Of a DNA stretch of 64,000 nt, positions 17,527 to 26,591 are shown in pieces. This DNA is from Paenibacillus crassostreae (lineage in GTDB: Bacteria > Bacillota > Bacilli > Paenibacillales > Paenibacillaceae), in assembly GCF_001857945.1 (NCBI RefSeq), contig NZ_CP017770.1, forward strand, positions 4,030,001 to 4,094,000, given 5' to 3'. Numbering within the stretch: position 1 is the first letter of the stretch; each line of letters opens with the position of its first letter. The notes beneath the pieces were generated by a model. That model saw nothing but the letters and a program-made list of their open reading frames with translations, was not told where the DNA came from and made no database searches. Both the position numbers and the translations under genes were made by a program.

Positions 17527-17573
17527 TTACAATATGTAGTGTAGTATAATGATCTGAGCACAATATATTGGTA
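17527..17573 (+). promoter_or_regulatory. Two NrdR boxes with an embedded -10 element
   Basis: Box 1 (17527-17542, TTACAATATGTAGTGT) and box 2 (17558-17573, GCACAATATATTGGTA) fit the NrdR consensus ACACWATATMTWGTGT at 13 and 12 of 16 positions. Their starts are exactly 31 bp apart, the three-helical-turn spacing typical of NrdR box pairs. A TATAAT at 17545-17550 lies between them, so NrdR binding would cover the promoter. Confidence 0.75.
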
Positions 17574-17633
17574 TATATTGATATAGGTTTTTGAGATGGT
17601 ATACATGGGATTATTAATTAGGAGGTTGTTTTT

Positions 17634-20273
17634 TTGAGTAATTTACAGCAAACACGCCGATTAGAAGGCTTAAGTGAGAAGATATTTCTGGATAGATATG
17701 CATGGAAAGATGCAGACAGCAACCATGCCAAAGTAGGAGATGTAGTGCTTGTTCTAACAAAGGATGATCCGAAATTTCCTACTAAGGAAGTGGGGGAAAT
17801 TATTAATCGCGAAGGTAGAATTGCAACGGTGAAAACACGTAGTGGTGAAATCGTCACAACCGATGTTGAGAAGCTTACATTAAATATTGAGAAGACTCCT
17901 GAAGAGATGTGGGATCGTTTGGCGAAAGCGATGTCTTCTGCTGAGGAATCACCAGAACTTCAAGCCGAATGGCAAGAGAAATTCCGTTATCTATTGGATG
18001 ATTGGAAGCTTGTTCCAGGTGGACGGATTGCTGCAGGCGCGGGCGCGAGTGATGAACTCACATTGTTTAACTGCTATGTAATTCCTTCACCTAAAGATAG
18101 TCGTGGCGGAATCATGACCACACTTTCGGAGATGACAGAAATTATGGCACGTGGTGGTGGTGTTGGAATAAATCTATCATCTCTTCGCCCACGTAGATCT
18201 ATTGTCAAAGGAGTAAATGGTTCATCCAGTGGAGCTGTATCATGGGGTGGGTTATTCAGCTATACTACAGGTCTGATTGAACAAGGTGGCAGCCGACGTG
18301 GAGCGCTTATGTTGATGATCAACGATTGGCATCCCGATGTATTAGACTTCATTACCGTGAAGCAAACGATGGGACAAGTGACTAATGCGAACCTTTCCGT
18401 ATGTGTAAGTAATGGATTCATGAAAGCTGTCAAAGAAGATTCAGATTGGGAATTAGTGTTTCCAGACACAAGTGAACCTGACTACACTGAAGTGTGGGAT
18501 GGCGATTTAGATAAATGGAAAAAGTCCGGACGGAAGGTCATTCCATATCGTACGGTAAAAGCACGTGAAATTTGGAATACGATCATTGAAGCAGCTTGGA
18601 AGTCTGCTGAACCTGGTGTCGTGTTCATGGAACATTATAATGATATGTCGAACAGCTGGTATTTCAACCCGATCATTTGTACAAACCCGTGTGGGGAACA
18701 AGGGTTACCAGCTTGGGGAGTATGTAACCTATCGGCGATTAATTTATCGAAGTTCTATGATGAAGAGAAACATGATGTGAACTGGGATGAACTAGCAATA
18801 ACAACTCGCTATTCAGTACGTTTCTTAGACAACGTTATTAACACAACGCCGTATCATTTCGAAGAGAATGAGAAGAATCAAAAGAATGAACGTCGTGTAG
18901 GTCTAGGTACGATGGGTCTAGCTGAGCTTATGATTAAATTGAACATTCGATATGGTAGCCCGGAATCGCTAGAATTCCTTGATAAAATATATGGTTTTAT
19001 GGCTCGTGAAGCTTATCTATCATCAGCAGATATTGCCGCGGAAAAAGGTTCGTTCACAGCATTCGATACTGAAAAATACTTGCAAAGTGGATTCATGCGC
19101 AATATGACGGAAGAATTCCCTGAAGTGGGCGAAGCTATTAGAGAAAAGGGAATGCGCAATGTAACTGTCATTACTCAGGCACCAACAGGTACTACAGGTA
19201 CAATGGTTGGGACTTCTACAGGAATTGAACCTTATTTCGCTTTCAAATATTATCGTCAAAGCCGTCTAGGTTATGATGAGCAGTTCGTACCGATTGCTAA
19301 AGAATGGCTGGAAGCACATCCGGGTCAAGAATTGCCAGAATATTACGTTACTTCGATGGATCTATCCGCAAAAGATCATATTCGTGTACAAGCTGCGATC
19401 CAACGTTGGGTAGATAGCTCCATTTCTAAGACAGCTAACTGTCCATCTGACTTCACCGTTGAAGAGACAGCAGAACTTTATGAGTTGGCATTCGATCTGG
19501 GTTGTAAAGGTGTGACCATGTATCGTGATGGTAGTCGTGACACTCAGGTATTGAATACAGGTAAGAAGGAATCAGAAGAGGTAGAGGCGCAAGTTGAGGA
19601 AGCGGAACAGCAAATAGCAGATCAGTTTGCAGGTGAAGAAGCAGCACTAGAACCACTAGTTCTAAGTGAGACGCTTCCTACTGAAGAAGTTGAAAAAACT
19701 CAAGGGAATAAAGTTGTGGATAAACAGTATAAGAGTCGTCCTCAAGTCCTTCGTGGTGCAACGTATAAAGTGAATACACCATTTGGTATGGCGTATATTA
19801 CAATCAATGATCTCGATGGAATCCCTAGTGAAATCTTCCTAAATGTAGGGAAGGCAGGATCCGATGTATTTGCAATGGCAGAGGCTTTAGGCCGCGTATG
19901 TTCCCTATTCCTTCGTTATGGTGATCATGGATACAAGGTGGAACTCCTCATTAAACATCTAAAAGGTATTGGTGGTTCAGGTGCGATTGGTTTTGGTCCT
20001 AATCGTGTCGAATCTATAGCAGATGCTGTGGCGAAAGCACTGGAGTCTCATGTGCAGAGTGGTGTAGGAGGAGGACATGAGCATGATCCAGCACCCGTAG
20101 CTGCAACGTTGGAAATGGAATCGAGTGTGGATCAAGGAACAGGCGATGGGGGTCATAGTCACAATGTATCCGTAACATCACGTGACCTGTGCCCAAGTTG
20201 TGGTTCGGCTACATTGATTAACATTGAAGGTTGTAAGACTTGCAGTACTTGTGGGTATAGTAAGTGCTCGTAG
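17634..20273 (+). CDS. nrdJ: Adenosylcobalamin-dependent (class II) ribonucleotide reductase
   Basis: Makes deoxyribonucleotides without oxygen dependence, using coenzyme B12. The 879-residue protein has FNCYVIPSP (near 142), the active-site motif TNPCGEQ (near 347) with catalytic Cys and Glu, and PTGTTGTMVGTS (near 518). A C-terminal region with a zinc-ribbon-like CPSCG...CSTCGYSKCS tail follows, which also supplies the redox Cys pair. The TTG start is fixed by GGAGG 8 bases upstream; no ATG is available. A terminator follows and two NrdR boxes precede it. Confidence 0.95.
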   Translation: MSNLQQTRRLEGLSEKIFLDRYAWKDADSNHAKVGDVVLVLTKDDPKFPTKEVGEIINREGRIATVKTRSGEIVTTDVEKLTLNIEKTPEEMWDRLAKAMSSAEESPELQAEWQEKFRYLLDDWKLVPGGRIAAGAGASDELTLFNCYVIPSPKDSRGGIMTTLSEMTEIMARGGGVGINLSSLRPRRSIVKGVNGSSSGAVSWGGLFSYTTGLIEQGGSRRGALMLMINDWHPDVLDFITVKQTMGQVTNANLSVCVSNGFMKAVKEDSDWELVFPDTSEPDYTEVWDGDLDKWKKSGRKVIPYRTVKAREIWNTIIEAAWKSAEPGVVFMEHYNDMSNSWYFNPIICTNPCGEQGLPAWGVCNLSAINLSKFYDEEKHDVNWDELAITTRYSVRFLDNVINTTPYHFEENEKNQKNERRVGLGTMGLAELMIKLNIRYGSPESLEFLDKIYGFMAREAYLSSADIAAEKGSFTAFDTEKYLQSGFMRNMTEEFPEVGEAIREKGMRNVTVITQAPTGTTGTMVGTSTGIEPYFAFKYYRQSRLGYDEQFVPIAKEWLEAHPGQELPEYYVTSMDLSAKDHIRVQAAIQRWVDSSISKTANCPSDFTVEETAELYELAFDLGCKGVTMYRDGSRDTQVLNTGKKESEEVEAQVEEAEQQIADQFAGEEAALEPLVLSETLPTEEVEKTQGNKVVDKQYKSRPQVLRGATYKVNTPFGMAYITINDLDGIPSEIFLNVGKAGSDVFAMAEALGRVCSLFLRYGDHGYKVELLIKHLKGIGGSGAIGFGPNRVESIADAVAKALESHVQSGVGGGHEHDPAPVAATLEMESSVDQGTGDGGHSHNVSVTSRDLCPSCGSATLINIEGCKTCSTCGYSKCS

Positions 20274-20313
20274 GTTAAGATTACTGATATAAAGAGCCGT
20301 TATTAAAAAATAC

Positions 20314-20355
20314 ATAAAGGACCTTGCTGGTGTTAGTGCTAGCAAGGTCTTTTAT
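20314..20355 (+). terminator. Terminator of nrdJ
   Basis: GACCTTGCT pairs with AGCAAGGTC, with a T-rich tail and complementary AAA before it. Confidence 0.85.
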
Positions 20356-20399
20356 GTTGTTAGAGTAATGGACAGTTAAGTATTGAAAAGCCTGCAAGA

Positions 20400-20425
20400 A
20401 TTATTGTTGTAAATACAACAATAAT
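20400..20425. promoter_or_regulatory. MarR-type operator, perfect 12-bp inverted repeat
   Basis: Left arm ATTATTGTTGTA and right arm TACAACAATAAT are perfectly complementary with two bases between. It overlaps the expected -35 zone, with TATAAT at 20433-20438 downstream, directly in front of the MarR gene. This is the usual arrangement for MarR autorepression. Confidence 0.7.
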
Positions 20426-20479
20426 AATATACTATAATTTTACGACGTTTAAAAATACAATATTAGTGGAGTTGCAATT

Positions 20480-20932
20480 ATGAAGGAAATTCTACGTGAG
20501 GTTGGGATGATTGCTAGGGCATTGGATTCTATAAGTAATATAGAATTTAAAAAATATGATCTTACAAAAGGACAGTACTTGTACCTCGTACGAATATGTG
20601 AAAATTCAGGAATTATTCAAGAGAAGTTAGCTGAAATGATAAAGATAGACCGAACAACAGCTGCTCGTGCTATAAAGAAACTGGAAATTAATGGATTTAT
20701 TGAAAAGTATGATGATCAATATAACCAGAAAATTAAAAAACTATTTCCTACAGAGAAAGGGATGACTGTTTACCCTTTTATAAAAAGGGAAAACGATTAT
20801 TCCAATATGGTCGCACTATCTGGATTCTCCGAAAGTGAAGTAGAAACGATTTTTAACCTGCTGCAACGGATCAGGGGAAATGTGGAAAAAGACTGGGAGT
20901 TTGTAAAAAAGGGAAACAGGAGAAATTATTGA
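20480..20932 (+). CDS. MarR-family transcriptional regulator
   Basis: A 150-residue winged-helix protein with flanking dimerisation helices. The HTH shows IIQEKLAEMIKIDRTTAARAIKKLE (about 50-75) and a wing with EKYDDQYNQKIKKLFPTEKG. It is encoded 24 bp before a GNAT acetyltransferase and behind a perfect palindrome, so it probably represses this two-gene unit and responds to a small ligand. The ligand is unknown. Confidence 0.9.
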   Translation: MKEILREVGMIARALDSISNIEFKKYDLTKGQYLYLVRICENSGIIQEKLAEMIKIDRTTAARAIKKLEINGFIEKYDDQYNQKIKKLFPTEKGMTVYPFIKRENDYSNMVALSGFSESEVETIFNLLQRIRGNVEKDWEFVKKGNRRNY

Positions 20933-21475
<543 letters not shown>

Positions 21476-21611
21476 CATTTTCTCTTAAATGATATTCAGA
21501 TAACGGCGAACATTATTTCAGCGATCCATGAAGTAGTTTCCCGACGCGGTAGTTGTACCTTCAATTTTTTATGAATTAGGTTTATGGTCACTGGGTGTTC
21601 TGCAACAGGAG

Positions 21612-21639
21612 TTGAAAATTTTTAAAAAATGTGTATAAT
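21612..21639 (+). promoter_or_regulatory. Promoter for the guanidine riboswitch transcript
   Basis: TTGAAA at 21612-21617 and TATAAT at 21634-21639 with a 16-base spacer, about 30 bases before the riboswitch. Confidence 0.6.
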
Positions 21640-21667
21640 TTTTATGAGAATTGAATAATAAATGTTT

Positions 21668-21760
21668 TCTAGGGTTCCGCGATATCTATATCGGCTGGTC
21701 CGAGAGAAAACTCACAACCTATAGGTTGTGTCACGGAGGGATAAAAGCCTGGGAGATAAA
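21668..21760 (+). ncRNA. Guanidine-I (ykkC) riboswitch aptamer
   Basis: Carries the conserved ykkC elements in order: CTAGGGTTCCG, then GGCTGGTCCGAGAGAAAA, a variable hairpin (ACAACCTATAGGTTGT), then ACGGAGGGATAAAAGCCTGGGAGA. It is followed by an intrinsic terminator whose 5' strand overlaps the end of the aptamer, so guanidinium binding should favour read-through. Two SMR exporter genes lie downstream, the classic context for this class. Confidence 0.93.
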
Positions 21761-21796
21761 CTGTTGAGAAACAGTTTGTTTCTCAGGCTTTTTTAT
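21743..21796 (+). terminator. Regulated terminator of the guanidine riboswitch
   Basis: AAAGCCTGGGAGA pairs with TTTCTCAGGCTTT, with an inner AAACTGTTGAGAAACAGTTT hairpin and a T-run. Its left strand is part of the conserved aptamer, so termination and ligand binding are mutually exclusive. Confidence 0.85.
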
Positions 21797-21857
21797 ATTT
21801 TTGCTACATTTAATAAATACTACATGTAGCGTAATTCTGTAGAGGAGTGTGGAAAAA

Positions 21858-22193
21858 ATGAACAAAACGTGGTTGTCTGTCATTATTGCAGCGGTATTTG
21901 AGGTGGGATGGGTCATTGGATTGAAACATGCCAGTGGGATTCTAGAATGGGGAGCTACAGTGATCGCCATCATTATAAGTTTTACTTTGATGATTAGGGC
22001 TTCTCGATTCCTGCCTGTGGGAACTGTATACGCCGTTTTCGTTGGATTAGGTACAACTGGTACTGTTTTTGCCGAAATTATTCTATTTGGTTCTCCTATC
22101 CAAATTGAAAAAATGACGCTCGTTGCAGTGCTACTACTGGGTGTCATTGGTCTAAAAATATTAAGCAAAGAGAAAAAAAAGGAGGAGGCATAA
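21858..22193 (+). CDS. ykkC: SMR-family guanidinium exporter subunit YkkC
   Basis: A 111-residue protein with four membrane helices, from the small multidrug resistance family. The conserved membrane Glu is in AAVFEVGWVIGLKHA (near 14), the charged residue that couples protons to cation export. ATG 21858 was chosen because AGAGGAG lies 10 bases upstream; the in-frame GTG at 21849 is too close. It ends four bases before the second subunit, and the two should form a heterodimer. Riboswitch control implies guanidinium (Gdx) rather than a generic drug as substrate. Confidence 0.9.
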   Translation: MNKTWLSVIIAAVFEVGWVIGLKHASGILEWGATVIAIIISFTLMIRASRFLPVGTVYAVFVGLGTTGTVFAEIILFGSPIQIEKMTLVAVLLLGVIGLKILSKEKKKEEA

Positions 22194-22196
22194 TTC

Positions 22197-22511
22197 ATGG
22201 ATTGGGTATTTCTAATTTTAGCGGGGATATTTGAAATGTTCGGAGTCCTTATGATTAATAAGTTGAACAAAGACCGTAACTTGGTCTCATTCCTATTGTT
22301 AGTTGCAGGATTCGGCTTAAGCTTTTTGTTCTTGTCCTTTGCAATGGCAACTCTGCCGATGGGGACAGCATACGCCGTATGGACAGGAATAGGTGCATCG
22401 GGAGGAGCTATTCTCGGTATGATTTTTTATGGTGAACCAAGAAATGTCCTGAGAATTGTGTTTATTGCCATGGTGCTTGGATCTGCAGTAGGCTTGAAGT
22501 TAGTAAGCTAA
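22197..22511 (+). CDS. ykkD: SMR-family guanidinium exporter subunit YkkD
   Basis: A 104-residue four-helix SMR protein, second half of a ykkC/ykkD-type pair. The membrane Glu is in LAGIFEMFGVLMINK (near 13), and the GTAYAVWTGIGASGGA helix-3 signature is near 62. Ribosome-binding site GGAGGAGG lies within the end of the first gene. Paired SMR genes usually encode antiparallel heterodimers. Confidence 0.9.
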   Translation: MDWVFLILAGIFEMFGVLMINKLNKDRNLVSFLLLVAGFGLSFLFLSFAMATLPMGTAYAVWTGIGASGGAILGMIFYGEPRNVLRIVFIAMVLGSAVGLKLVS

Positions 22512-22660
22512 CTAGACAATATTAAAGTAGAGGAACGGCAAAACTTTTTTTTGGTTTCCGTTTCTCATAAATTTTATGAATAAGAAATGGATGTCAACAC
22601 TAAACTAGATTCAGATTTGTTGTTCTTCAAATTAGTAGTTTTAATTATTCATCACAAATA

Positions 22661-22697
22661 AAAAGGGATCTGTCTTATTACAACAGATCTCTTTTTA
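22661..22697. terminator. Bidirectional terminator between ykkD and the GH27 gene
   Basis: AAAAAGGGATCTGT pairs with ACAGATCTCTTTTT around a nine-base loop; convergent genes lie on both sides. It also marks the boundary where base composition rises. Confidence 0.85.
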
Positions 22698-22708
22698 TTG
22701 TTGTACTT

Positions 22709-23989
22709 TTAGAAGAACCGATAGAGGCGTACACCGTGTGGTGGTACAGTGGCCTGCAGCGATCCTGCTTTTAATTCGGCTGGCGCTCCGCTCCACAGTT
22801 CTGTGCCTCCGGTAATGCCGGTCAGGCCGATTTGCTCAATGGCTAGATCCAGCAGTAACGGGTTCTCGCCAACGTTGAATACGGCAGCATAGCGGGTGCC
22901 ATCGGAGTGTTCGGCTGTCCAGACGATGAGGTCTCCCTGGCAGAGGGCTTCCCTGGCTCCGTGGCTCTCCCGGTGCATGCGCAGAACCTCGCGGTTGGTA
23001 AGCAACGAAAGTGTCCAGTCATCGTTGTCCCGCAGTTCACCACCAAAAATAAGCGGCGAGCGGAAGATGCTCCAGAGCGACATCATCGTCAGCTGCTCAT
23101 CACGAGTGAACCGGGTCCAGCGGTCCGCTCCGCCGCCATCCACCGAGCGGATGCCGAGGTGACCGAGGGGCAGCATGTCGCAGTCCGGCCAGCAGCCGGC
23201 ATGGGGCACGCCTTGCCATTTCCGGCAGCGGTCGAACATATCTAGTAGCAGCGGCCACAGATCCCAGAAGTCGTCCGTAACCCGCCACATGTTGGCATGT
23301 TCGGTAAAGAACTCTGCGTATTCCACCGGAGCGGGACCAGGAGAAAGGCTCAGCACCATGGGCCGGCCACAGCGCTCGATCGCCTTGGAGATCAGGGTTA
23401 TCTCCGGCTGATGGGTGTCGTACAGCCTGGAAGCAGCGATGTCGTCTACCTTCACCAGGTCGACACCCCACTCTGCATACAATTTAAAAAGAGAATCGTA
23501 GTAGGACTGAGCCCCTTCCTTAGACGCATCTACGCCGTACATATCCGTGTTCCATGGACAGATGGAGTTCGTATGCGCAATATCGCGTGCTGTCACGGCT
23601 GTACCTATGATAGGGGTAGCGGCGTGAGCGGCTTGCCGCGGAATGCCTCGCATAATATGAATGCCGAATTGCAGTCCAAGACTATGGACATAATCGGCTA
23701 ATGGCTTGAAGCCACGACCGCCGGCTGCGGAAGGAAACCGGTTCTCGGCAGGCATAAGCCGGGAATATTCATCCATCACCAGCGGAACGAATGGACGGTA
23801 TTGTGAAGAATTCGCAAAGGGCTCGTACCATTGAATATCGACGGTAATGTAGCTCCAGCCGAAGCCTTTGAGATGTGCTGCCATGTATTCAGCATTGCCG
23901 CGGATTTCGTCTTCTGCTACGGCCGCACCGTAGCAATCCCAACTGTTCCAGCCAAGCGGCGGAGTTGGTGCTATAAGCTTATGATTCAT
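22709..23989 (-). CDS. GH27 glycoside hydrolase (alpha-galactosidase / beta-L-arabinopyranosidase type)
   Basis: A 426-residue clan-D glycosidase. The N-terminal motif PPLGWNSWDCYG and the nucleophile in VDLVKVDDI (near 175) are typical of family GH27, and the candidate acid/base Asp is in MWRVTDDFWD (near 232). A C-terminal beta domain follows. There is no signal peptide, so it acts inside the cell. It is downstream of an AraC regulator on the same strand (108 bp gap) and has its own AAAGGAG. Its base composition is clearly more GC-rich than the genes to the left, suggesting acquisition. Exact sugar specificity cannot be fixed by reading. Confidence 0.85.
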   Translation of the reverse strand: MNHKLIAPTPPLGWNSWDCYGAAVAEDEIRGNAEYMAAHLKGFGWSYITVDIQWYEPFANSSQYRPFVPLVMDEYSRLMPAENRFPSAAGGRGFKPLADYVHSLGLQFGIHIMRGIPRQAAHAATPIIGTAVTARDIAHTNSICPWNTDMYGVDASKEGAQSYYDSLFKLYAEWGVDLVKVDDIAASRLYDTHQPEITLISKAIERCGRPMVLSLSPGPAPVEYAEFFTEHANMWRVTDDFWDLWPLLLDMFDRCRKWQGVPHAGCWPDCDMLPLGHLGIRSVDGGGADRWTRFTRDEQLTMMSLWSIFRSPLIFGGELRDNDDWTLSLLTNREVLRMHRESHGAREALCQGDLIVWTAEHSDGTRYAAVFNVGENPLLLDLAIEQIGLTGITGGTELWSGAPAELKAGSLQATVPPHGVRLYRFF

Positions 23990-24097
23990 TGTAATGCTCC
24001 TTTATTGATTAATTATTGCTCTTGCCATGTTCATCATAATAAAGGAGATTAGCAATATCTATAGTAATCTTAACGGAGTGATAGCACAATATTGCGG

Positions 24098-24979
24098 TTA
24101 ATCGAAAAACAACTTGCGGTAGGCAAGGCTTTCGTCCCCGCTGCGGAAGTCTCCCGGTGTAAGCCCGGTCAAGCTGCGGAAAGCTTTAATAAAATAACTT
24201 CCGCTGGAGTAGCCAATCCGCTCGGCAATAGCTTCAATGCTAAGGCTGGTTCCCCGTAGCAGTTCCATGGCCTTCTCAATGCGCACGCGTGTCAAATAAG
24301 CGCCGGGTGTTAGGCCCGTACTAGCTGAAAACCGGCGGATCAGGTGGTATTTGGACAGGGAGACATGCTCAGAAAGCTGATCGATACTGATCATCCGAGA
24401 AAAGTTGTGCTCTATAAATTCGGCGGCACGCCTTACGTTCTCTGACCATTTTTCCCTGTCCCGTAGAGTTGTGACCTGCTTTCTGGCCAGTTCCGTCACG
24501 AACTGATAGACACAAGACGACGCGATCAGCGGATCTGAGATTCTGCCTGCTCCCGCATCGACCACAATCATCCGCGACAGCCGGACTGGCGCACAGTCTG
24601 CGGGCAAATGGGGGACTTCCCCCGCTTCACGTAGGAATTTTCGCCAATGGGGCAGAATCAGGTTGGGTCGGAACAGTAGGAACAGGAATTCCCAAGGTTC
24701 TTTTGATTCTGGGTGGTAGTAATAGCGGTGGGGTCCGGGAATTTCAGCAAGAAAAGCCTGTCCGGCAGTGACTCGGTGAGTCCGGTTCTCCGACTCAAAC
24801 ACACCTTCACCAGATATGGTGTATTGGAACAACAGAAGAGGCCCATCGTTCCGCTCCAGCCCATCCCAGAGGTAAGAGGGATCGGTGATAGAATCATAAC
24901 CAGCCGCAAATAATACGCACAGCTGCAGCTCCTTATCTTCAGCGAACCGAAAGCCGTAGGTGCCTCTCGGAATGTCCAT
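24098..24979 (-). CDS. AraC-family regulator with cupin sensor domain
   Basis: Start ATG 24979 is behind GGAGGA at spacing 5; a longer frame from 25033 lacks a site. The 293-residue protein has an AraC-type cupin N-terminus (about 1-150, including EIPGPHRYYYHP) and a C-terminal double HTH (about 195-290: ISIDQLSEHVSLSKYHLIRRFSASTG and SIEAIAERIGYSSGSYFIKAFR). It is likely the activator of the GH27 gene downstream and of the divergently transcribed CE2 esterase; that is inference from position. Confidence 0.9.
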   Translation of the reverse strand: MDIPRGTYGFRFAEDKELQLCVLFAAGYDSITDPSYLWDGLERNDGPLLLFQYTISGEGVFESENRTHRVTAGQAFLAEIPGPHRYYYHPESKEPWEFLFLLFRPNLILPHWRKFLREAGEVPHLPADCAPVRLSRMIVVDAGAGRISDPLIASSCVYQFVTELARKQVTTLRDREKWSENVRRAAEFIEHNFSRMISIDQLSEHVSLSKYHLIRRFSASTGLTPGAYLTRVRIEKAMELLRGTSLSIEAIAERIGYSSGSYFIKAFRSLTGLTPGDFRSGDESLAYRKLFFD

Positions 24980-25135
24980 GGGTGTCCTCCTTGTATTATG
25001 TGAAGATGCTTCAACATATATCTTATCATACAACTTATTAGACGAGATGATACGAGCAGAATTGATAGACTTATTGAAAACAGAAAGTACCTTTGTTATT
25101 CTAACTGATATACAAGCTGCGAAGGAAGGTTCATT

Positions 25136-26206
25136 ATGTCCCTAAAAACTCAAGTATTTAAAGCAACGGATAAACATGTGAAAAGCATCGGGCGGACCCA
25201 CTATTACAACGATGTGCTGTGGCTGGCTCTCTCAGGCGGTGGTATAGAATTTTCATTCTATGGGACGAAAGCGGAGATCACAATAAAGGGAGATTCCATT
25301 GCAACAACGGGTGATAATCTGACCCGGATTGGCATTAATGTAAATGGAAAACGGATTATTGACGATCAAGTGGATAAATCGTTGAAATCGTATACTGTAT
25401 TTGAAAGTGATACTGCGCAGAACGTCACCATAAGGCTCATAAAACTCTCAGAGGCGGCGATGTCAACGGTTGGGATTCAAGAGATTGCTGTCGATGCTGC
25501 AGATGGCATTATGCCAACCCCGCCAAAATTACATACAATTGAATTCATCGGTGATTCCATTACTTGCGGTTATGGAGTCGATGATGAGCATGAACTGCAT
25601 TCTTTCTCCACAGCTACAGAAGATGTTACGAAAACCTATGCTTACCTAACAGCGCAGCAGCTCAATGCTGACTATAGCATGGTTTCGTACAGCGGATATG
25701 GCATCATTACAGGCTACACGGAAAATGACCACAAGCTTACCACGCATCTTCTTCCGAATTACTATGACAAAGTGGGTAAGTCTGACGGGAAATTTGACGA
25801 CACTCTGCTGCCCCAAGACCTACCATGGGATTTCAATAAGTTTGTGCCCGGTCTGATCGTCATTAATCTTGGAACGAACGACGATTCATACACTAAAGAG
25901 GATACCGGCAAGCAGATGGAATATACTCAGAAATATGTTGAATTTCTGAAAATGGTCAGACGCAACAATCCCCATACTCCAATTCTGTGTACTCTGGGTA
26001 TCATGGGGGATAGGCTGTATCCTTTTGTTAAGCAAGCAATAAAGCACTATACACATGAAACAGGCGATAGCAGTATTACCTCAATGAAGTTTGATGTGCA
26101 GCTGGCAGCTGACGGATACGCAGCCGACTTTCACCCGTCCCAGGTCACTCATAGCAAAGCGGCGAAAAAACTGACTGCTCATATCAAGGAATTTTTGAAG
26201 TGGTGA
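25136..26206 (+). CDS. CE2-like SGNH esterase (acetyl-xylan/glucan deacetylase)
   Basis: A 356-residue protein with an N-terminal jelly-roll (about 1-130) and an SGNH hydrolase domain. Block I is FIGDSITCGYG (Ser near 143), block III is NLGTNDDSY, and the C-terminal Asp-His pair is in AADFHPSQVTH (near 328). This two-domain plan is that of carbohydrate esterase family 2, which removes O-acetyl groups from xylan or glucomannan oligosaccharides. No signal peptide is present. It is divergent from the AraC gene and followed by an IS110 relic. Confidence 0.85.
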   Translation: MSLKTQVFKATDKHVKSIGRTHYYNDVLWLALSGGGIEFSFYGTKAEITIKGDSIATTGDNLTRIGINVNGKRIIDDQVDKSLKSYTVFESDTAQNVTIRLIKLSEAAMSTVGIQEIAVDAADGIMPTPPKLHTIEFIGDSITCGYGVDDEHELHSFSTATEDVTKTYAYLTAQQLNADYSMVSYSGYGIITGYTENDHKLTTHLLPNYYDKVGKSDGKFDDTLLPQDLPWDFNKFVPGLIVINLGTNDDSYTKEDTGKQMEYTQKYVEFLKMVRRNNPHTPILCTLGIMGDRLYPFVKQAIKHYTHETGDSSITSMKFDVQLAADGYAADFHPSQVTHSKAAKKLTAHIKEFLKW

Positions 26207-26214
26207 TTTAGCGA

Positions 26215-26353
26215 TGGAGAGCGGATATCTGGAGTGGTTTTCAAAAATATACCTGTGCTTTCCATTAGACGTTAGAATACATGCGGTAATGTTATCCTTA
26301 TGAATATCCCAGCCATAGTAGCAGTATTGACGGATTCTAACCATTTTCATCAT
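26215..26353 (-). pseudogene. IS110-family transposase N-terminal relic
   Basis: The minus-strand frame encodes YYGWDIHKDNITACILTSNG followed by FEN, the start of the DEDD catalytic domain of IS110 transposases (G-x-D-x-H/A-K...). Homology stops after about 38 residues and the frame then runs into the antisense of the CE2 gene. Only the 5' end of a transposase survives. Confidence 0.55.
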
Positions 26354-26421
26354 CTGTGGTGTGGCGCTTGCGCTGCATGCATGGCTAACGGGTAACGATA
26401 GTTAAATAATACACTTTGATG

Positions 26422-26448
26422 AGCAGGCGCTAAGGTAGCCTGCTTTTC
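26422..26448 (+). terminator. Intrinsic terminator downstream of the CE2 gene
   Basis: AGCAGGC pairs with GCCTGCT around a nine-base loop, followed by TTTTCTC. It may belong to the CE2 transcript or to the lost insertion sequence. Confidence 0.6.
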
Positions 26449-26479
26449 TCATTGAGGTAACGGGAGATTAGTTCAGTGA

Positions 26480-26500
26480 TTTATTAGGTGATCTAATAAA
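26480..26500. promoter_or_regulatory. Inverted repeat upstream of the acyl-CoA ligase gene
   Basis: TTTATTAG and CTAATAAA flank a five-base spacer about 90 bases before the start codon, a possible regulator site. A TACACT at 26540-26545 could be its -10 element. Confidence 0.35.
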
Positions 26501-26591
26501 GGTAATTCAAAAGTGTTATACCTATTATTTCCAACAATATGGTACACTCTCAATAATACTAGTTTTCATACCGAATTAAGGGGGTAATGAT

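Noticed and set aside
17482-17544. A 20-codon frame with GGAGG upstream, before nrdJ, as a leader peptide
   Set aside because: It ends within the first NrdR box and the -10 element, upstream of the likely transcription start, so it would not be on the nrdJ mRNA.
17258-17633. Cobalamin riboswitch before the B12-dependent reductase
   Set aside because: No B12-box or the expected stem arrangement is recognisable, and the NrdR boxes leave too short a leader.
21731-22270. A minus-strand 179-codon frame across the SMR genes
   Set aside because: It is antisense to the riboswitch and ykkC, with no ribosome-binding site.
23100-23471. Long open frames antisense to or overlapping the GH27 gene
   Set aside because: They arise from GC-rich codon bias of the real gene, have no ribosome-binding site and no family resemblance.
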